A stretch of 55,491 bases of DNA from an uncultured Leptolyngbyaceae cyanobacterium. Its GTDB lineage: Bacteria > Cyanobacteriota > Cyanobacteriia > Leptolyngbyales > Leptolyngbyaceae. The notes under the pieces are model-generated. The model saw nothing but the letters and a program-made list of their open reading frames with translations. It made no database searches and was not told the origin of the DNA. Shown piece by piece: positions 27,097 through 37,694 of the stretch. The stretch lies in NCBI GenBank assembly GCA_938023035.1, contig CALIDI010000036.1:1-55491 (forward strand). Reading direction: 5' to 3'. The position numbers were made by a program, and so were the translations under genes. Within the stretch, counting starts at the first letter, position 1. Every line of letters starts with the position of its first letter.

Positions 27097-27381
27097 ATGG
27101 ATCTTGAGCCGATTCGCACTGTTGTTCAGTTTTTGATTGCTTTTGCCTGTGGTCTAGTCGCTAATATCTTAATACCCCGACAGGTTCCGGGTAAGGTTGC
27201 TGGCTTATTTGGAGTTGGCTTAGTTGGTGTTTTGCTCGGTGATTTAGGCTATCGGCTTCTGCGCCAGCAAGCCAGCTCCGATATTCTGGTGCTGCACTGG
27301 AGTGTGCAGAATATTCCCATCATTCCGTCCATTATTGGCTCAGTAATTGTACTGTATCTGTTGACCAGCTTTCTTCGTTAG
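27097..27381 (+). CDS. GlsB/YeaQ/YmgE-like small membrane protein
   Basis: ATG 27097 follows AGGAGG with good spacing. The 94-residue product has three hydrophobic segments: FLIAFACGLVANILI, GLFGVGLVGVLLGDLGY and a C-terminal IIPSIIGSVIVLYLL. The glycine-rich middle with GLFGVGLVGVLLGD fits the GlsB/YeaQ/YmgE (transglycosylase-associated) family of stress-linked inner-membrane proteins. Here it carries a C-terminal extension of about 25 residues. The biochemical role of the family is not known. Confidence 0.75.
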   Translation: MDLEPIRTVVQFLIAFACGLVANILIPRQVPGKVAGLFGVGLVGVLLGDLGYRLLRQQASSDILVLHWSVQNIPIIPSIIGSVIVLYLLTSFLR

Positions 27382-27514
27382 GGAAGGTACGGCAATTAAG
27401 GCAACTAAAAAAGGAGATCGCACCATAAATCTAAATCGCGACCATCCTATAAAACGGGCCGCAAGTCATTGCAGCCCACTATCCTTGAAGCTAGTTCTCC
27501 AACTTGTCAGCAAC

Positions 27515-28156
27515 TTAATCCAGATAACCCATCAGCGTCGCTGGCTCAGGGTCAACAATATCGTTAGGAGCAATAGGACGATTACCCGGCAAAATACTGG
27601 CTTCGAGCAATGCCGGATCACTGGCCATGACAGGACGACCCGGCAGCCCAGATTCGCCAACCATGACAATATCACTAGCAAAAATCGGGCGATCGCCTGG
27701 TAATAGCTCCATAACAGTCAAGTGACTCGCTGAAATCGGGCGACCATTCAGAAAAGAGCCAACCAATTCCAAATGGCTTGCAGCCACAGGGCGGACTCCC
27801 GCGATCGTCATTGTATTAAAAACTTCAATTTCACTTGGCATAACAGGACGGTTCATAATCATAGCCGTTGGTTGATGGAGTTGGAGCGCTGTTTTCTTAG
27901 AAGCAGCAGAAGATGACTCGACCTTCTGCGCTGGCTTTGCTTCGACCTTCACCAACTCCGGTGCAGGCTCACTAACAGCGGCAGAGCCATTTTCATCACT
28001 TGCAGCAGTACTACCCATAGGTTTTTCCTCAGCTTTATCAATCACTTTTTCTTCTGACGCAGAGGTTTCAGACTGAGCAGTTGAGCGAGCACGGGCACTA
28101 CTCGTATGCCTACGACCACCTGTCGAGCTCGTCCCTGTCGGCTTACCGGTTCCCAT
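27515..28156 (-). CDS. Protein with about six RP(I/V)xAS-type repeats, downstream of prk
   Basis: A 213-residue protein. The first half is low complexity: Ser/Thr/Ala/Glu rich, basic at the start (GRRHTSSARARS). The second half (about 100-205) holds roughly six units of 17-19 residues with the pattern RP(V/I).AS.L......LPG(N/D), for example RPISASHLTVMELLPGD, RPIFASDIVMVGESGLPG and RPVMASDPALLEASILPGN. No signal peptide or membrane helix is seen, so it is probably cytoplasmic. I do not know a characterised member. It lies 234 bp past prk on the same strand, but a strong terminator separates them. Confidence 0.75.
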   Translation of the reverse strand: MGTGKPTGTSSTGGRRHTSSARARSTAQSETSASEEKVIDKAEEKPMGSTAASDENGSAAVSEPAPELVKVEAKPAQKVESSSAASKKTALQLHQPTAMIMNRPVMPSEIEVFNTMTIAGVRPVAASHLELVGSFLNGRPISASHLTVMELLPGDRPIFASDIVMVGESGLPGRPVMASDPALLEASILPGNRPIAPNDIVDPEPATLMGYLD

Positions 28157-28350
28157 ACCTAACCCACCTGCAATTAGCTAAACCTTTAGAGGGAGTCGTT
28201 CGAATAGAACAAGACCTAACCCCTTTGTTACACCTATCTATCAGTTTTTACGAAGCCTTCGTCACACATTATAAGGGTAGAAGAAGACACAAAGCCCCCT
28301 ATCAATCACTGGAATTCCTTATCCAGCTAATTGTCTCAACTAATAGGCTT

Positions 28351-28382
28351 ACCAAAAGTAAAGGGGGGCTTACTCCCCCCTT
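28351..28382 (-). terminator. Rho-independent terminator of prk
   Basis: On the minus strand AAGGGGGG, a 6-nt loop and CCCCCCTT form an 8-bp stem, followed by TTACTTTT. It starts a few bases past the prk stop codon. Confidence 0.8.
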
Positions 28383-28390
28383 ACAACAAT

Positions 28391-29395
28391 CTAAACGCTG
28401 GCCACAACCCTGGCCTCTTTTGCCGTCAACCGCTCATAAGTTGCTCGCATTTTTAAACCCGTTAAGACCTGAAACAGTCCTGTTCCATTCGCAGAACCAG
28501 GATACTCCCGATGCTGTAAAAGTAATTCTGTCAATTCACCGTTATATTTGGTCGAAGTGTTGCTAAGGTGCTGCTCCAAATAAATCACTTCTTCCAGCTT
28601 GTCGAATTGACCGTCGACCTCCAGTACAGAGACACTATGACCATAGTAAGAATCTGGCCCATAGTGCATTCGAATACCTGGATAAGAGCAGGTCAGCTTA
28701 CGACCACAGGGAATCCAATCAATAGTTGACCCCTCATCAAACAGGTAAGCTGGCTCAAACCCTTCAACTCCATCCCGCTGAATCATCTGAACCCGCAGAA
28801 CCTTACGCTCCTTATCATCTTTAATGAGCTGAGTAGGTAAAACCTGCAATACCACATCAGCAAATTCTTTTTGAGGATCGATGTAAGCCTTAAAATCAGG
28901 ACGCCGTGCATTAATCGCCGCTAGCACATCCTCGTAGGTGTGGCCGCGTTCTGCCATATCACGCTGGATCTTCCAGGCAATCTTGACTTCATCGCTAATG
29001 TCTAAGTACACACTAAAGTCAAGCAGACCCCGTACCCGCTCATCATAGAGCGGATGTAACCCTTCAATTACAACAATATGATTAGGCTCAATCACCTCTG
29101 GTGGGTCAATCATGCCTGTCTCATGGTTGTAGATTGGCTTGTTAATAGCCTCCCCGCTCTTGAGCGCCTTAATCTGCTCATACATGAGATCGAAATTATT
29201 CGCTTTGGGATTTAGAGCCGTAACGCCTAATTCCTTACGCTGCTTTCGATCAAGGCTATGGTAATCATCCAGGCAAATCACCGTGACAAGCTCTTCACCA
29301 AATAAATCTTGAATTCGGCGCAAAAACGTGGACTTGCCGCACCCAGAATCTCCGGCAACGCCAATCAGAACCACGCGGTCTGGCTTACTGGTCAT
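28391..29395 (-). CDS. prk: Phosphoribulokinase
   Basis: Calvin-cycle enzyme that phosphorylates ribulose 5-phosphate to ribulose 1,5-bisphosphate for Rubisco. The 334-residue chain has the P-loop GDSGCGKS, the regulatory cysteines Cys19 and Cys41 (VICLDDYH), and a second pair, Cys230 and Cys236 (PCGRKLTC). This is the thioredoxin/CP12-regulated arrangement of plant and cyanobacterial enzymes. Substrate-site signatures HETGMIDPPEVIEP and VVIEGLHPLYDERV are intact. It is divergent from petH across a 528-bp spacer and is followed by its own terminator, so it is probably monocistronic and light regulated. Confidence 0.98.
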   Translation of the reverse strand: MTSKPDRVVLIGVAGDSGCGKSTFLRRIQDLFGEELVTVICLDDYHSLDRKQRKELGVTALNPKANNFDLMYEQIKALKSGEAINKPIYNHETGMIDPPEVIEPNHIVVIEGLHPLYDERVRGLLDFSVYLDISDEVKIAWKIQRDMAERGHTYEDVLAAINARRPDFKAYIDPQKEFADVVLQVLPTQLIKDDKERKVLRVQMIQRDGVEGFEPAYLFDEGSTIDWIPCGRKLTCSYPGIRMHYGPDSYYGHSVSVLEVDGQFDKLEEVIYLEQHLSNTSTKYNGELTELLLQHREYPGSANGTGLFQVLTGLKMRATYERLTAKEARVVASV

Positions 29396-31162
<1,767 letters not shown>

Positions 31163-31227
31163 TCATCCACAATTGATGTGTTGTAGAGGGCTTTGAGAGC
31201 ATTCTCTCGAGCTTTTTGTTAGTTTCG

Positions 31228-31257
31228 GCAGAGTCTGTTAAGGCTCTGCTTTATTTT
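31228..31257 (+). terminator. Rho-independent terminator after petH
   Basis: GCAGAG and CTCTGC (31228-31233, 31244-31249) form a stem with a 10-nt loop and are followed by TTTATTTT. It lies 66 bp past the petH stop codon. Confidence 0.75.
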
Positions 31258-31683
31258 GTGGGTTGCATGGTGTTAGTCTCGTCTAATTTCCTCAAGCTAG
31301 CGCGCTGTCGTTGACCAGGAATAATGACTGGGGAAAAGGGTTGCAATGCGGAGGGAATAGGTTGGCTCGCTTTGTCAAAGGCTCTACGTGCAGAAGTTGG
31401 TGTAAATGTCGTAGCCGATCGCCCTAAAAATAGCCAGCCGACTAGCAAAGGGTGCGTGTCTGATAGAGGGCTGCATGATTATGCTGGGCGCTCAATGTTT
31501 AATATTTTCCCTTTGATAAGTTATTTCATATACAGAAGCTGAGTAGTTCTCAGCAAATAGTAAGGTTTAATGTACTTTGAGACACCTCTACTCCATTGGG
31601 TAGATTTTGGAGTTTCATTTTTTTAATTTCAAATAGAAAAATCAGACTGATAGTTGAGTTCCGCTGCCGAGCTTTATCGCTTC

Positions 31684-31812
31684 GAGAGCATATTGCCTGG
31701 CCATCATCTTCCAGTTCCTTCTTCCAATCTGGGAAAAAGGGAGCCGAGCCATCTCAAAGTCCTTCTCCGTCAATTGTAGGAGCGGGGTTTGGGTGAGGGC
31801 AAAGGTGACATG
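31684..31812 (+). repeat. Palindromic intergenic repeat, copy B
   Basis: It has the conserved core GAGCCGAGCCATCTCAAAG (31741-31759) and the right end GGTGAGGGCAAAGGTGACAT. The left end is eroded (GAGAGCATATTGCC in place of GAGAGCATGTCACC). Confidence 0.8.
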
Positions 31813-32490
31813 CATTCTTATTGCTTCTGTTTGAGGTTCGTGCCGATTTGGCATATTTCACTGGCATGATTGGTTCCTGATGCGTCATTAGGCTCTCCTA
31901 GGATGAGGGTGATAAGTCAATGCGATTGCTGAAGCAGATTTGACTGTTCTGAGGTTTTGTTGGGCATGAAAGACTTGCCTAGGAAGCTCTCTCACTGGCA
32001 GATGAAAGTGCCTTTATTAGCTGGTTGTTGAGTCAAGTCGAGGTCGTAGACCTTGTGTGGATATGAGTGTGTGGATATGAGGTGTAAGTTCCATGTGTTT
32101 TTGCTGAGGCGATCGCGATTTTTCTGAATCAATTTCTACAAAATCCTACGTAATTTCTTGTACTTTTCAACTGCGATTTGCATGGAACTGGTGGGTATTC
32201 TGAAATCGTCGCTACTTTAGCTGTATGACTCTTTATTGAGGTCGTTCTAATTGATAATTTTCCAATTTGATTCATGCCCAATCTTACTCAGAGTTGAGAT
32301 TTAACCCTGAGGCGATCCCCTTTTAGCTGAGTTAAGATTGAAGTCTTTTGGGGTTGAGAGTGCCACTCTAGATTTTGCCACACGTTGATTAATTTCCTGG
32401 ATTAAGACAATTTATATCGTTATTAGTGTTCACCTGTTTCTGTACTGGGCTAATGAATCTAGGCAGAATTATTGATAGGAGGTTGCCTGA

Positions 32491-32592
32491 GTGATCATGC
32501 AAAGTTTTCCTTTATTGCGTTGGGTTTTTGCTAGTAAAAATAGCTCATCCTTTTTGCCAATTGAGAAAAGTTGTGGGGTCGTGCCGCCCTGA
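32491..32592 (+). CDS. Possible 33-residue peptide with a perfect Shine-Dalgarno
   Basis: AGGAGG at 32477-32482 is followed after 8 nt by GTG, with an ATG two codons later. The frame runs 33 codons to TGA at 32590-32592 (MIMQSFPLLRWVFASKN at the start). It stops 10 bp before the palindromic element. The ribosome-binding site is among the best in the window, but the peptide has no recognised relative and the surroundings are non-coding, so it may be chance. Confidence 0.3.
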   Translation: MIMQSFPLLRWVFASKNSSSFLPIEKSCGVVPP

Positions 32593-32602
32593 TGCCTCAA
32601 GC

Positions 32603-32711
32603 TTAATACCAATCAAGGATAAAGCATGATGGTTAGCAACTCCTCTCAATCCTTGTAGGAAAAGGATTTCAAGTTTTGGGTTATGCTTGTGCTCATTTGT
32701 GATTGGTATAA
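32603..32711. repeat. Palindromic element with TACCAATCA inverted ends (MITE-like)
   Basis: The left end TTAATACCAATCA and right end TGATTGGTATAA are inverted repeats (9 bp perfect, one extra base in the left arm). A second stem lies inside (AATCCTT / AAGGATT). The 109-bp unit would fold as a nested hairpin. It has no coding capacity and no clear target duplication. ATACCAAT ends are seen on small mobile repeats in other cyanobacteria. Confidence 0.5.
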
Positions 32712-33279
32712 GGTTGACAATATTGAATTCTTCTCTGCAAATGTTTTCCTAAAAATTTCGTAGATATGGATTGGGGCAAGCTTACCCAGTCTCAGTGATG
32801 AGTTAAATTAAGCCAGTTAAGCACTTTTTATGCAGGGCAATCTTGAAACAAATATTTGGATTGGTGCCTCCCCTGCAAAGAGCAATGACGAAGTCCGTGC
32901 GGTTGCCATTACCTTGATTTCTCGCTCAAAATAAAGCAGGCTGTTTTCCCAAAGGTAAAGGAATTTTTGAACTCAAGTCTGTCTAAGCTGAGATTTACAT
33001 GCCCAGAGATCTATTGGTTAGCTATGAACCTATAGAGTGTTAAGCTTTGCATTCTAATAAGACCAACCAATCCGCAGGTATTTTATTACCCTGGTACTTC
33101 CTAATCTACAAAGTTATCTCCGAAAAGCTGTTGATTCCCAGTCTAGATTTGGTTTAGACCCAAATTCAAGCGATTGAGGTTCTTTGTTTCTGGTGTCTAG
33201 AGACTGAAATTTCAGAAACTTTGAATGCTTTCAGTCGCCTGCCTTACTTTTTATCATTCACTACTGGAGATGACTTAAA

Positions 33280-34590
33280 ATGAGTGGAAAACCTGTTAGA
33301 CCTCTACGGGTTCTTTATGTAGCAGGCCCAGGAGATATTATTGGGACTTACCGTTACTGGGAAAAACAACAGGATGATCCTGCCCAGGTTTCAGTGACGT
33401 ATTCTGGACAGTTTTATGATGTTTGCCAGAATTTAGGTGCTACTGGATATGCGATTGCGACTCGACCCCAAAAAGCAGTTTATAAAGCTGGAAATTTCAT
33501 TCTTGAGCATCGCCCCAGGCCTCTCATACATGCGCGAGGCTTACTTTATCATCTAGGATTGCTCTGGTACAGTCTTGGTATTCTTATTTCTGCTCTGCGC
33601 TGGCGGATTGATCTGGCGGTAGTTGCAAATGGTACAGTGCACTGGTTTGTGTTGTTATTAATGCCCCTTTTTGGCATCAAAATTGTGCCCTCGTTGCACT
33701 GTGTTTTGTGGCTAAAACATCAACCGATTAAAAAAAGTCAGCGCATTCTTCTGGTGCTTGATCGCTATCTGTTTCAAAAAAGTACAGCGATTCTGGCAGT
33801 TTCTGCTGAGATTTTGCAGCAGGTAGCAACCGTTATTCCGGCCAATAAAGGATTCCGGCAGGTCAATACTCCTAAGTTGGTGGAGTTTCTCCCGCTCTAT
33901 CGCGTTCATGAGTTTAATGATGTTCAACCAGTTAATTCTCACCGGCAGCCCTTTCGGGTTTTGTTTGTTGGGCGCATTGAACGAGATAAAGGTGTTTTTG
34001 ATCTGCTGCAAATGGCAGAGCAGCTTGTACTCCAGGGGCGCTACCCGATTTATTTTGATGTGTGTGGAACTGGCTCAGATCTGAATCGATTGCAGCAAGC
34101 TGTTAAAGCGCTGGGGTTGGAGGCTGCTTTTACTTGTCATGGCTATTGTCAGAAAGTTCAACTGCGGCGTTTGTTTAGCCAGTCTCATGTGGTGATTGCT
34201 CCTACTACTACCCGATTTGTGGAAGGGTTTTGCAAGGTGGTTGCTGAAGGAATTTTAGTTGGGCGTCCGGTGTTAACTTCTCGCGTTTGTCCGGCTTTGT
34301 CTTACGTTCGGCCAGGGGTTGTCGAGGTTGAGCCTGATAATGTGCCCCAGTATGTTGAGGCTTTGCTCAAGCTTTATCAGGATAAAGAATTTTATGAGCA
34401 AAAGCGGCAAGGTTGTCTGACTGTGCAAAGCCCCTTTTACAACCGTCAGCACAGTTGGGGTTATCAACTAGAGCGGGTGATTCGTCAAGCCTTTGCGGCT
34501 GAGGCTTGGCGCCTGGCTTCAGCCCGGTTGATAGCGCCTGGTCAAGTCGATTCAACGGTAGTTGTGGAATCGGGTTTTTCTTTTAAGTGA
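33280..34590 (+). CDS. Glycosyltransferase family 4 (GT-B fold)
   Basis: A 436-residue glycosyltransferase with two Rossmann-like halves. The N-terminal acceptor half starts RVLYVAGPGDIIGTYRYW and contains a long hydrophobic stretch (LGLLWYSLGILISALRW, near 90-108) that may touch the membrane. The C-terminal donor half has the GT4 signatures RVLFVGRIERDKGVFDLLQMA, CGTGSDL and EGFCKVVAEGILVGRPVL (the E-x7-E motif). It probably adds a sugar to a lipid-linked or envelope polysaccharide. No other polysaccharide gene lies beside it, so the product is unknown. It is read alone after the 2.1-kb gene-poor region and converges on the VMAP-type ATPase gene with a 20-bp gap. Confidence 0.9.
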   Translation: MSGKPVRPLRVLYVAGPGDIIGTYRYWEKQQDDPAQVSVTYSGQFYDVCQNLGATGYAIATRPQKAVYKAGNFILEHRPRPLIHARGLLYHLGLLWYSLGILISALRWRIDLAVVANGTVHWFVLLLMPLFGIKIVPSLHCVLWLKHQPIKKSQRILLVLDRYLFQKSTAILAVSAEILQQVATVIPANKGFRQVNTPKLVEFLPLYRVHEFNDVQPVNSHRQPFRVLFVGRIERDKGVFDLLQMAEQLVLQGRYPIYFDVCGTGSDLNRLQQAVKALGLEAAFTCHGYCQKVQLRRLFSQSHVVIAPTTTRFVEGFCKVVAEGILVGRPVLTSRVCPALSYVRPGVVEVEPDNVPQYVEALLKLYQDKEFYEQKRQGCLTVQSPFYNRQHSWGYQLERVIRQAFAAEAWRLASARLIAPGQVDSTVVVESGFSFK

Positions 34591-34610
34591 GTGGCAAGTC
34601 GGTGGCGCGA

Positions 34611-35996
34611 CTATAACCCCAACCGCCCTTGCGCATATTTCTGTACGAGTGGATGGAGCATATAGTAAAAGTTCTCTAAAACCAGTAGCGATCGCCAGAG
34701 CAGCTTTTGCAAGCATTGATCCAGTTGTTCGTTAGAGAGAGGGGCTGTCACTTCAGTCAAAATTCGGGTACGGGGCATGGGTTCGCCTATGCGGGCAAGG
34801 CAATCGACGATGATTTGCTCTTGGCGAGAGAGTTGGGCCAACTGTTGTTCTAGCACCTGGCGAATCTCACCAAAGATGGCGGTTTCTGTGGCGTGAACGG
34901 CCAAAAATCGATCGATCGCTCCCGCATAGAGATCTTGAATCTGGCTAGCAGCCGCATTCAACGCTAGAGGATTGCCCACGTATAGACGAATCAGTAAGCT
35001 CCAGTCGCGATCACTACCCGACAGGTCAAATTTACTTGCCAGCATTTCCCTGGCCGACTCTTCCCCTAGTTCTTCTAACCAGTAATAGTACACTGGCGAA
35101 CTATCACCACTGCCTGCTAAGGTCGATGTTGCTTGGGGCCGCTCGCGACTGGTCAAAATCACGCAACTGTTATGATAGGCTTCGCCTAAACGTCGAAGAA
35201 AAGAACCATAGGCCTCATATTCTGCTGAGTATTCCTCTGAGCCACTTGGTAGCAACCGTTCTAGCCCATCTAATAGGATCAGGCAGCGATAATTTCGCAG
35301 ATAGTACCAGAGGTTCAGCAACAGGTTGGAAGACCAGGGGGGGTTCCCAGGCAGCAACTCCTGGAGGGTTTGTAATAAATCTTCTAAAAGCAGGTTTAAA
35401 CTGGGCTGATTGGTTAGCGATCGCCAGATGACCGCATCAAAATCACCCTGATGCGCAATGTGTTGCCCCAGCCGAATCCCCAAGCAGGTTTTACCAATCC
35501 CGGCGATCCCGAGCAGAAAGATCAGGCGGCAGCGGTCTAGCTCAATCCGTTCCTGGAGTTCGGCGATGTCGCGATCGCGACCACAAAAAATACCGACATC
35601 GGGGGCCATTCCCCAATCAGTCTGAGTTCTATGCTGCGGTAAGGACAACCCCCGCGGCTCTGATACGGGCAGCGAGGGCATAGAAGGCACAAATGATGAG
35701 GCGATCGCTGGCAGCACCGCCTGAGCCTTGGCCGCATAGGCCCGTTGAATCGGGCCTTGTAAATCCTTCATTCGAATTGGTTCCCCGACTGCATCACGCA
35801 AATGCTTCCAGAGAGTTGGCCCCACATTTCGCATCATGTGCTCAAGGCTAATCCCCAAATCATAGACCCGGTGAATTTCTTTGTAGCTTTTGCCTTGCCA
35901 CGCGCCTTGAAAAATTTTGCGCTCTAGGTCATTCAGTCGATGACCTCGCTGAGCAAGCAAGGTCTCGACAAACTGAAGGGCCTCGTCCATATTCAT
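34611..35996 (-). CDS. VMAP-type HTH plus NB-ARC (STAND) ATPase
   Basis: A 461-residue protein. The N-terminal 95 residues (DEALQFVETLLAQRGHRLND, FQGAWQGKSYKEIHRVYDLG, VGPTLWKHLRDAVGEPIRMK) match the helix-turn-helix that begins many vWA-MoxR-associated (VMAP) and cyanobacterial WD40 NLR-like proteins. An NB-ARC ATPase follows: GRDRDIAELQ, Walker A GIAGIGKT (163-170), Walker B CLILLDGLER, sensor VILTSRERP, then a winged helix (LSRQEQIIVDCLARIGEPM). It stops there, without WD40 or TPR repeats or an effector domain. It is a paralogue of the Xre/NB-ARC protein at 9030-10463 with a different DNA-binding-type head. Role unknown: signalling, transcription control or immunity are all possible. Confidence 0.87.
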   Translation of the reverse strand: MNMDEALQFVETLLAQRGHRLNDLERKIFQGAWQGKSYKEIHRVYDLGISLEHMMRNVGPTLWKHLRDAVGEPIRMKDLQGPIQRAYAAKAQAVLPAIASSFVPSMPSLPVSEPRGLSLPQHRTQTDWGMAPDVGIFCGRDRDIAELQERIELDRCRLIFLLGIAGIGKTCLGIRLGQHIAHQGDFDAVIWRSLTNQPSLNLLLEDLLQTLQELLPGNPPWSSNLLLNLWYYLRNYRCLILLDGLERLLPSGSEEYSAEYEAYGSFLRRLGEAYHNSCVILTSRERPQATSTLAGSGDSSPVYYYWLEELGEESAREMLASKFDLSGSDRDWSLLIRLYVGNPLALNAAASQIQDLYAGAIDRFLAVHATETAIFGEIRQVLEQQLAQLSRQEQIIVDCLARIGEPMPRTRILTEVTAPLSNEQLDQCLQKLLWRSLLVLENFYYMLHPLVQKYAQGRLGL

Positions 35997-36250
35997 TTGC
36001 GGTTCAGGGGTAGATACACCTCTTTAGTCTAAGGCTGAACTTTCCTGAACTTTGCTGTAGTTTGGGCTGAATTCAGTTTTGCCAGATTTGGGCCGATCCT
36101 TGACATAACTGAATTGGAAGTCCCTGGATTTCTTGGCAGAGTAGGTCTAGAGCCGTAATGCAGCCCTAAAGAAAAAATTCTGATTTTGCCATTACGCGCT
36201 CTAGTTAAGACTAATGCCTGTGTCACAAAGACACCTTAAGGAGTTCTCTA

Positions 36251-36548
36251 ATGTTGCCATTCCTATTGCAAGCTCTAATGCTAACCCCTGTCTTGATTGC
36301 ACTGACAACTTATCCATCCAGCACGCTGACTGGACATCTTCGATCACGCCACAAATCCGAAATAACGGATAAATTGCGGCGATTCGCTTGTTCGGGTTCC
36401 TCAACGCTCTGTTCGAGTAGTAGAGATCCGATTAGCCCGACCTAAGAACCATCCATACAGGATTCAGCCACCAACGGCTGCTCCCGATTTCAACAAAGAA
36501 TCCAGTAAATACCCGATTAAGCACTTGGCGCTGCTAGGCTTCTGCTAA
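36251..36548 (+). pseudogene. Possible frameshifted small secreted protein (DFNKE type)
   Basis: AAGGAG lies 8 nt before ATG 36251. This opens a 64-codon frame that starts with a hydrophobic segment like a signal peptide (MLPFLLQALMLTPVLIALTT) and stops at 36445. The next forward frame, open from 36366, gives protein-like sequence (RVVEIRLARPKNHPYRIQPP) and ends with DFNKESSKYPIKHLALLGFC at 36548, the same motif as at 1878-1934. One frameshift between about 36366 and 36440 would join a signal peptide to this tail, giving a secreted protein near 100 residues. This is inference. The first frame alone may also be a real gene. Confidence 0.35.
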
Positions 36549-36865
36549 TCAATGGTAAGAACCCACAGGGCAAGCCCCAGCAGGTATCTTGCCCCAAAAG
36601 GCGGGGAATAAACCCAAATAGATTCAAAACCCCAGACGGGGCTAAATACACTTCACGATTGGCTAAGGCCGGGTGATCCCCAATTCACAACCTATGCACA
36701 CAAGGTGAAGACTGACGCAAATTCAAAGCGGGTGGGGGCTTTCTCCAGGTACTTCAATCTAGGCGCCTAAATAAAGATGTGGCTACAGCAGGAAAAACCT
36801 CAAGCGCTAAAGAACATCAACAGTCAATCGTAGAAAACCAGGATTGCTCAATGCCTTTAACAGGG

Positions 36866-37000
36866 GTGCATGTCACTTTTGCCCTCACCCTAAATCCCTC
36901 TCCCAATTTGGGAGAGGGACTTTGAGATGGCTCGGCTCCCCTTCTCCCAACCTGGGAGAAAGGGCTGGCGGATGAGGGCCTGCAAAGGTGACATGCTCTC
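36866..37000 (-). repeat. Palindromic intergenic repeat, copy C
   Basis: It is inverted relative to copies A and B: GGTGCATGTCACTTTTGCCC at the left, CTTTGAGATGGCTCGGCTCC core, and GCAAAGGTGACATGCTCTC at the right. The ends pair as GCATGTCAC / GTGACATGC. Confidence 0.85.
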
Positions 37001-37050
37001 TTTGATAATCAGATTCGTTCATTGCATCGACGAGAATTGGGAGAAAAACT

Positions 37051-37284
37051 ATGAGCCTGAACAATCGCCGCGGTTTTATGTTTCGCTGGGTGGGTCGATT
37101 CATTAAGTACTATCTGCTGGGAGTCTTCGGCTTTGCGGTTGTGTGCGCTGTGGCTTTTGTGATGGATTTATTCCCACTGCTGTTGCCCTTTCTGCCCATG
37201 CTGATTGAATTAATCGTTCGATTGGCGGCCTTGCTCCTCATTTTTATTGCAATTGTAATTGTGATAGAGTCCCTTCATTACTGA
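37051..37284 (+). CDS. Small two-helix membrane protein
   Basis: ATG 37051 follows GGGAGA at suitable spacing. The 77-residue product has a basic N-terminus (NNRRGFMFRWVGRFIKYY) and two hydrophobic helices: LLGVFGFAVVCAVAFVMDLF and a long C-terminal LIVRLAALLLIFIAIVIVIE. It is probably an inner or thylakoid membrane peptide. I do not recognise it. It begins 50 bp after the palindromic repeat copy C, which therefore lies in or just before its leader. Confidence 0.6.
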   Translation: MSLNNRRGFMFRWVGRFIKYYLLGVFGFAVVCAVAFVMDLFPLLLPFLPMLIELIVRLAALLLIFIAIVIVIESLHY

Positions 37285-37694
37285 TGCTGCTGCAAACGTT
37301 CCCAGTCGGCCCTAGTGTTCTGTCAGGAAACTTATGACAGGTTCGCAGACCCTCAAGACTTAGCCCTAGCTTTGCCCCGACGCATGGGTCGGATGCATCA
37401 TTTGCATCCAAAATGATGAAGTCGTCAGCGGGCTGCTAGGGGCTTCCCTAGGATTTCCCCGGCTCTCTGGCTGGTATCTTAAAAGCGTCTGCAAAGGGAT
37501 GAGACAAAGGAGTGACCGCTTGCATCCTCCGGGAAGACGAAAGCTCCCCGTTTCCTCTTCCTGGGAAGGCGCTACCCAAAGGCAACTTTGCCACCCTCCG
37601 CTTGATTGAGGTTTTGGCTTGGCCCCCAAACCAAAAATTGGCACAGCAAGCGGTCAATCTCGAATATCCTGATTTGACCAACCTTGGGTCAAGC
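37285..37694. other. Intergenic region downstream of the ferritin-like gene
   Basis: Frames on both strands here (37448-37681 and 37512-37862) are mutually exclusive. Neither has a ribosome-binding site or a recognisable family, and the second runs antisense into the ferritin-like gene. I call no gene. No terminator with a T-run was found. Confidence 0.5.

Larger units (their letters stand above)
31163..33279. other. 2.1-kb region without a convincing long gene
   Basis: It starts with the petH terminator, then holds copy B of the palindromic repeat, a 33-codon frame with a strong ribosome-binding site, and a palindromic element with ATACCAATCA ends (all listed separately). The frame at 31324-31542 lacks coding character and a ribosome-binding site. 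The remainder, especially 31820-32460 and 32720-33270, is AT-rich with no supported feature. The long leader could serve the glycosyltransferase gene. Confidence 0.6.
35997..37050. other. Intergenic region with small-gene candidates and a repeat
   Basis: It holds the small frame at 36251 with a good ribosome-binding site, the DFNKE frame ending at 36548, and copy C of the palindromic repeat. The stretch 36550-36860 contains several short G/C stems (for example GCCCCGTCTGGGG) but no gene that I can support. Confidence 0.55.
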
